Assembly (NCBI RefSeq): GCF_003967015.1
Contig: NZ_AP017560.1
Span: 2,542,001-2,606,000, forward strand
DNA from: Pseudanabaena sp. ABRG5-3
GTDB taxonomy: Bacteria > Cyanobacteriota > Cyanobacteriia > Pseudanabaenales > Pseudanabaenaceae
Reading direction: 5' to 3'
DNA length: 64,000 nt
Part shown: in pieces, positions 60,793-64,000 of the stretch
Layout: the number at the start of each line of letters is the position of its first letter
Numbering within the stretch: the stretch's first letter is position 1
Program-made: the position numbers and the translations under genes
Notes under the pieces: model-generated
What the model saw: the letters and a program-made list of their open reading frames with translations, nothing else
What the model was told of the DNA's origin: nothing
Databases searched by the model: none

Positions 60793-63288
60793 CTAACATA
60801 TGGCTCTCTGTAAATTTTTTAGCTCAACTCTCTTACTAAATGAAATATCATCCTCCTTGCATATATCAAAGTAGTCATCATGTATCCCTTTAATGACCCA
60901 CACACCTTTTCTTAATGCTGGAGTTATAACTGCGTCCATCCATACAACGCGATCGCCTATTTGGAACTTCTCCGTTTTAGGGAGAGTTGAGACACTTAGA
61001 GGTATTGAAGAGATGGCTATATCCCTCGCCAAATAATGATTAGGGATAGATGTAGACGGTTGAGGAGGTATACCTTCTACATATTTCAATTGACTATCTA
61101 TTTGTCCTTGTTCAATTTCTTTTTGATTTTCATGTTCAAACTGTCCCCAACTATCCCTATTTGTCTCTATATCAGGGTTTGAACTGTCTCGACTACTATC
61201 CCCCAACTGTCTCTTAACTATCCCCAAATGTGAAGGAATATCAAAAGTAGACATTCTAGGGATTGTGTAGTAAAAGCATCCCCCAGTCTTGTTGCTACGT
61301 TTACAGCCAAACATCTGAACAATACTTGCAAATTTAACGTTGCTTTTGGGGTGATGTTGGTTGTAGTTACACCATTCTCGATAACTTAGATAGAGGTCAT
61401 TAGCCTTGATAGATTCTTTCCCATCAGGAAAAACCTCAATCAAAAATCTAAACTCAGGATTATTTGCTTCAAAGCGCTCAATGCTCATTGCGGCGATCGC
61501 GCTAATCTCCCCAGCCATCATTATCCGACGTTTCATCTCTTCATGAGAGATCGAGTAACACCAAGCAAATATTCCTGATAGTTCACGCTCAAGCTTTTGA
61601 GATAAGTTAGTATCGACGGACTCAGGCTGATGATTGAATGGAATAACCGTAAGTCTTCTGTCTAGTCCCTCTGAGCCATCTGGCACACTAATAAAAGCGT
61701 TGTATGCTCTAACGACCGATACCCCAAGCCTAACCGTACAAGTATCTTTATAGAGCTTTTTGACCTCTACAGGTTCGTTGCTAACAACCTTGTTATACGC
61801 CCCTATATTGCCCAAGAAACCTGAAGCATCATAATCAACAGCAAGATCCTTATCGAGCAGTTGTCCCAATCCCACAGCATTTTTAAAAGTTTCCATACTG
61901 GCGGAGCCAATATTATCAGCACCAACAAGCCTAGTTAAAACATCTAGAGTAGTCCCTTTGCCTGTACCTTTTTGCCCAAAGAAATCAAAGGATTTCTCGA
62001 TCTCTGCCTTCCTATCTTTGCGTCTTGGTAAGACAGCATAACGAAATATAGCTTGGATTAGATTTACGCGATCGCTATCTCTCTTCATAGCTTCATAAAT
62101 AAAGTTCAGCCAATTTGGACATTGAGCCTTAAGGTCAAACTTATAAGGGCGTAGCTGTGTAATGCGATCAACTGGATTGTGAGAAGGTTTAAAGGTATCT
62201 GATACTGCGTCGAAAGTACCATTGATAAACGAGATTTTACCAAATGGACTCCAGAGATTATCTTTAACCATCAAACGCGACTTTAACTGTCTAACTACAG
62301 ATGTAATAATTCCAGAGTTACGTTTTTTCCAGTTCTGAGCATCCATAAATCGCATCAAAGCTTCTTCAAACTCTTCCAGCGTAGATAATTTCCAATGAGT
62401 CCCTTGCCACTCATACCAACCGATCAGAGGTCTATAAGCCCATGCATCTTTAAGGACAGTAAAAGCCATAACTGCCTGCACATGAGGTTCAGGTTCGGAG
62501 AGAGTAAGAGAATGCGTTGTTTTTTCTCCCGCTTCAGAGTCTTGTTGTTTCTTGACTTTATAAGGAGTGAGACAAGCCTCTTTTGCCAATAGTTTTAATG
62601 CATCGATACCATGCCTAACTACAAAATCATCTAGTCCATTCTTAGAGCCATCAATTTCATTAGGTAACAGCACTAGATAAGGACTAGCGCCTTGTTGGGT
62701 GAGTGTATAAGCTCTTTTAGCTAAAGCAACTTGAACAAGGCTTTTCTCAATAATGTCCGAATCGAAACATTGGTAAACTTTGCGATTTCTATAGTCAACG
62801 ACATCAAGTTCAGGTAACTGGCGAGATGTTTGTAATTTTTTGTCTCCATTGCGATCGCAACTATCAACCCATCCGTCAACCCCACCGAAATCGATCACTG
62901 CTAACCCATTAGCACAGCCACAATCACCTTTCTTTTCTCCCTCTGTTTCCCATAGATCTATCTTTGTCGATTTAGTTGCCTTTTCCCAATCAGGATATAG
63001 CCTTGAAAAATAGGGACGGCAACCTTCTCCCTTTGGACTTAGATACTTAGGGCTATCATCAGTTTTGCGATCGCCCCAATCAGGTTTAATTCGGTAAAAT
63101 CGCTGACCATCTTTCTTTAAATAAGGCTTACCAGAAGGATCGCAGTAATTTAGGATTAGTCCTGAAACAATGTATCCCGCAAGTTCTCTAGCCGTATCCT
63201 GATCAGCAGAGAAATGTCCAGCTATATCCATTTGTCTTGGAGTTAGACCTGAGCTTGTTAGATCGGCTTCGTGTTTTGGAGTCAGCAT
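60793..63288 (-). CDS. DUF3854/D5-type primase-helicase (replication protein of the element)
   Basis: The 831-residue protein has an N-terminal Toprim-like DUF3854 region (about 1-240: LWETEGEKKGDCGCANGLAV). The D5_N/SF3 helicase region has the P-loop FFGQKGTGKGTTLDVL near 430-445, DLAVDYDAS near 480 and LDRRLTVIPFNHQPE near 550. The last 230 residues form a linker with a small beta domain. Such proteins replicate plasmids, prophages and satellites. It overlaps the stop of the HTH gene upstream by one base (TAATG). It defines this region as an autonomous or formerly autonomous element. Confidence 0.85.
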   Translation of the reverse strand: MLTPKHEADLTSSGLTPRQMDIAGHFSADQDTARELAGYIVSGLILNYCDPSGKPYLKKDGQRFYRIKPDWGDRKTDDSPKYLSPKGEGCRPYFSRLYPDWEKATKSTKIDLWETEGEKKGDCGCANGLAVIDFGGVDGWVDSCDRNGDKKLQTSRQLPELDVVDYRNRKVYQCFDSDIIEKSLVQVALAKRAYTLTQQGASPYLVLLPNEIDGSKNGLDDFVVRHGIDALKLLAKEACLTPYKVKKQQDSEAGEKTTHSLTLSEPEPHVQAVMAFTVLKDAWAYRPLIGWYEWQGTHWKLSTLEEFEEALMRFMDAQNWKKRNSGIITSVVRQLKSRLMVKDNLWSPFGKISFINGTFDAVSDTFKPSHNPVDRITQLRPYKFDLKAQCPNWLNFIYEAMKRDSDRVNLIQAIFRYAVLPRRKDRKAEIEKSFDFFGQKGTGKGTTLDVLTRLVGADNIGSASMETFKNAVGLGQLLDKDLAVDYDASGFLGNIGAYNKVVSNEPVEVKKLYKDTCTVRLGVSVVRAYNAFISVPDGSEGLDRRLTVIPFNHQPESVDTNLSQKLERELSGIFAWCYSISHEEMKRRIMMAGEISAIAAMSIERFEANNPEFRFLIEVFPDGKESIKANDLYLSYREWCNYNQHHPKSNVKFASIVQMFGCKRSNKTGGCFYYTIPRMSTFDIPSHLGIVKRQLGDSSRDSSNPDIETNRDSWGQFEHENQKEIEQGQIDSQLKYVEGIPPQPSTSIPNHYLARDIAISSIPLSVSTLPKTEKFQIGDRVVWMDAVITPALRKGVWVIKGIHDDYFDICKEDDISFSKRVELKNLQRAIC

Positions 63289-63545
63289 TATGCTTTCCTC
63301 CTGCCTTGATTAGAAGGTAGCGATCGCATATAAAAATCAATCGCTTTTTGATGATGCTCAGGCTGACCACGATTTGCTAGCCAGTCCAAAATTAAAGACA
63401 GGTTATACAGCACACAGCGAGAGTTCACCCTTTGCCAGTGAATCCCCTCAATCCAATCACCCTGCAAGCGATATTTCTTAAATGTGGAGTTTGATAGTCC
63501 TGTTGCCTTACACAGAGACTTCTTTGTACAAAATTGGGTATCCAT
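63288..63545 (-). CDS. AlpA/excisionase-like small HTH protein
   Basis: The 85-residue protein begins MDTQFCTKKSLCKATGLSNS and continues with TFKKYRLQGDWIEGIHWQRV and LYNLSLILDWLANRG. This is the layout of MerR-like/AlpA-type winged-helix proteins that act as excisionases or activators on integrated elements. It is coupled by TAATG to the primase gene. A palindrome at 63626-63643 upstream may be its operator. No catalytic motif. Confidence 0.6.
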   Translation of the reverse strand: MDTQFCTKKSLCKATGLSNSTFKKYRLQGDWIEGIHWQRVNSRCVLYNLSLILDWLANRGQPEHHQKAIDFYMRSLPSNQGRRKA

Positions 63546-63625
63546 AGACTTTTTAATCTATTTACAGATACCCATTTTTCAAACAAACTTCATAGCGGTC
63601 TATAAGACAGAACAAAGACAGGTAA

Positions 63626-63643
63626 TGTAACAAAATCGTTACA
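63626..63643. promoter_or_regulatory. Palindrome upstream of the AlpA-like gene
   Basis: TGTAACAAAATCGTTACA has 6-bp perfectly complementary ends (TGTAAC/GTTACA). It lies about 80 bases upstream of the AlpA-like start and overlaps the stop of the next gene at 63639. It may be an operator; no family can be named. Confidence 0.4.
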
Positions 63644-64000
63644 ATTTTATACCAAACCCTTTAGGAATTTTGATGTGTTTTCCCGTAGTGAATATTTCGC
63701 CGCTTGGCATTAGGTATCTAGACTGAATGCTAGGATTTTTCTCTACTAGACAATTAAAACTAGATAACTTTCTTAGATAAGGCTCCCAGTAGTCCATCCT
63801 AAAACGCTTATTTTGCTCAGCCAGACGATAAGCCCATGTGTGAATTAAATGATGAAAATCATGTTTAAAATCAAAATCTGCGGCTGGACTTTCTCTAAAT
63901 TTGACCTTGGGTATCTTAATACTGGGATCTTTTCTTTGATGTGCTAATGTCTTTGTTGATAGTGAATATTTTGAGATTGATGTAGATTGATACCGAACCT
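63639..64000 (-). CDS. Unknown protein, partial, runs off the window
   Basis: The frame is open from the right edge of the window to a TAA at 63639-63641, giving at least 119 residues. The piece is basic and contains DFDFKHDFHHLIHTWAYRLA, RFRMDYWEPYLRKLSSF and ends GKHIKIPKGFGIKL. I do not recognise a family. It lies just upstream of the HTH gene on the same strand and may be another element gene. Confidence 0.6.
   Translation of the reverse strand, partial: VRYQSTSISKYSLSTKTLAHQRKDPSIKIPKVKFRESPAADFDFKHDFHHLIHTWAYRLAEQNKRFRMDYWEPYLRKLSSFNCLVEKNPSIQSRYLMPSGEIFTTGKHIKIPKGFGIKL

Noticed and set aside
1-64000. CRISPR arrays
   Set aside because: No regularly spaced repeats of 23-40 bases with unique spacers were seen; the clustered repeats are palindromic elements of different families.

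Overview
The window reads as chromosomal DNA of a cyanobacterium. The palindrome GCGATCGC (HIP1) occurs throughout. Many products belong to families typical of or frequent in cyanobacteria: a TIGR02652-like protein, DUF3598, XisH/XisI, DUF29, Uma2, Rcp1-like regulators and large PAS/GAF hybrid kinases. A Pseudanabaena-like host is my guess only.

Layout. 0-6.5 kb: the tail of a SagB-type nitroreductase, then a polysaccharide locus (GT-like protein, two GT4 enzymes, an O-antigen ligase/polymerase-like membrane protein, a GT2). 6.5-14.3 kb: housekeeping and conserved hypothetical genes (class II aldolase, TIGR02652, a PAS histidine kinase, DUF3598, DUF4436, an APH/AAA fusion kinase). 14.5-18.6 kb: a compact three-gene ATPase module of unknown function followed by an Hsp70-like protein. 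18.8-32.7 kb: a signalling region with a GSP17M-like membrane protein, hybrid kinases, an Rcp1-like regulator, a four-CBS protein, thioredoxin, and a degenerate receiver/PAS/HisKA protein. 32.8-43.1 kb: glutaredoxin, aspS, a pentapeptide membrane protein, an ABC ATPase whose last codon is split by an IS4-type element, a CHASE2-GGDEF-EAL protein, and a TldE/PmbA-like protein.

43.2 kb to the end: a probable integrated island. Its left edge is the 3' half of a tRNA gene with a CAU anticodon. Inside are a terminase-small-subunit-like protein and a type I R-M system (hsdM, hsdS, hsdR) interleaved with XisH/XisI, a PIN toxin-antitoxin pair, a Doc toxin-antitoxin pair, two DUF29 proteins and a Uma2 protein. 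A minus-strand operon then runs from an AlpA/excisionase-like HTH gene through a D5-type primase-helicase and an SNF2 helicase to an unusual TPR protein. The TPR protein's N-terminus resembles the front domain of Eco57I-like restriction-methylases. The gene set suggests a satellite-like (PICI/P4-like) element carrying defence cargo. The integrase and the intact tRNA would lie beyond base 64000.

Intergenic spaces are rich in short palindromic elements with constant ends and variable, perfectly paired cores. Several of them supply stop codons or probable terminators to neighbouring genes.
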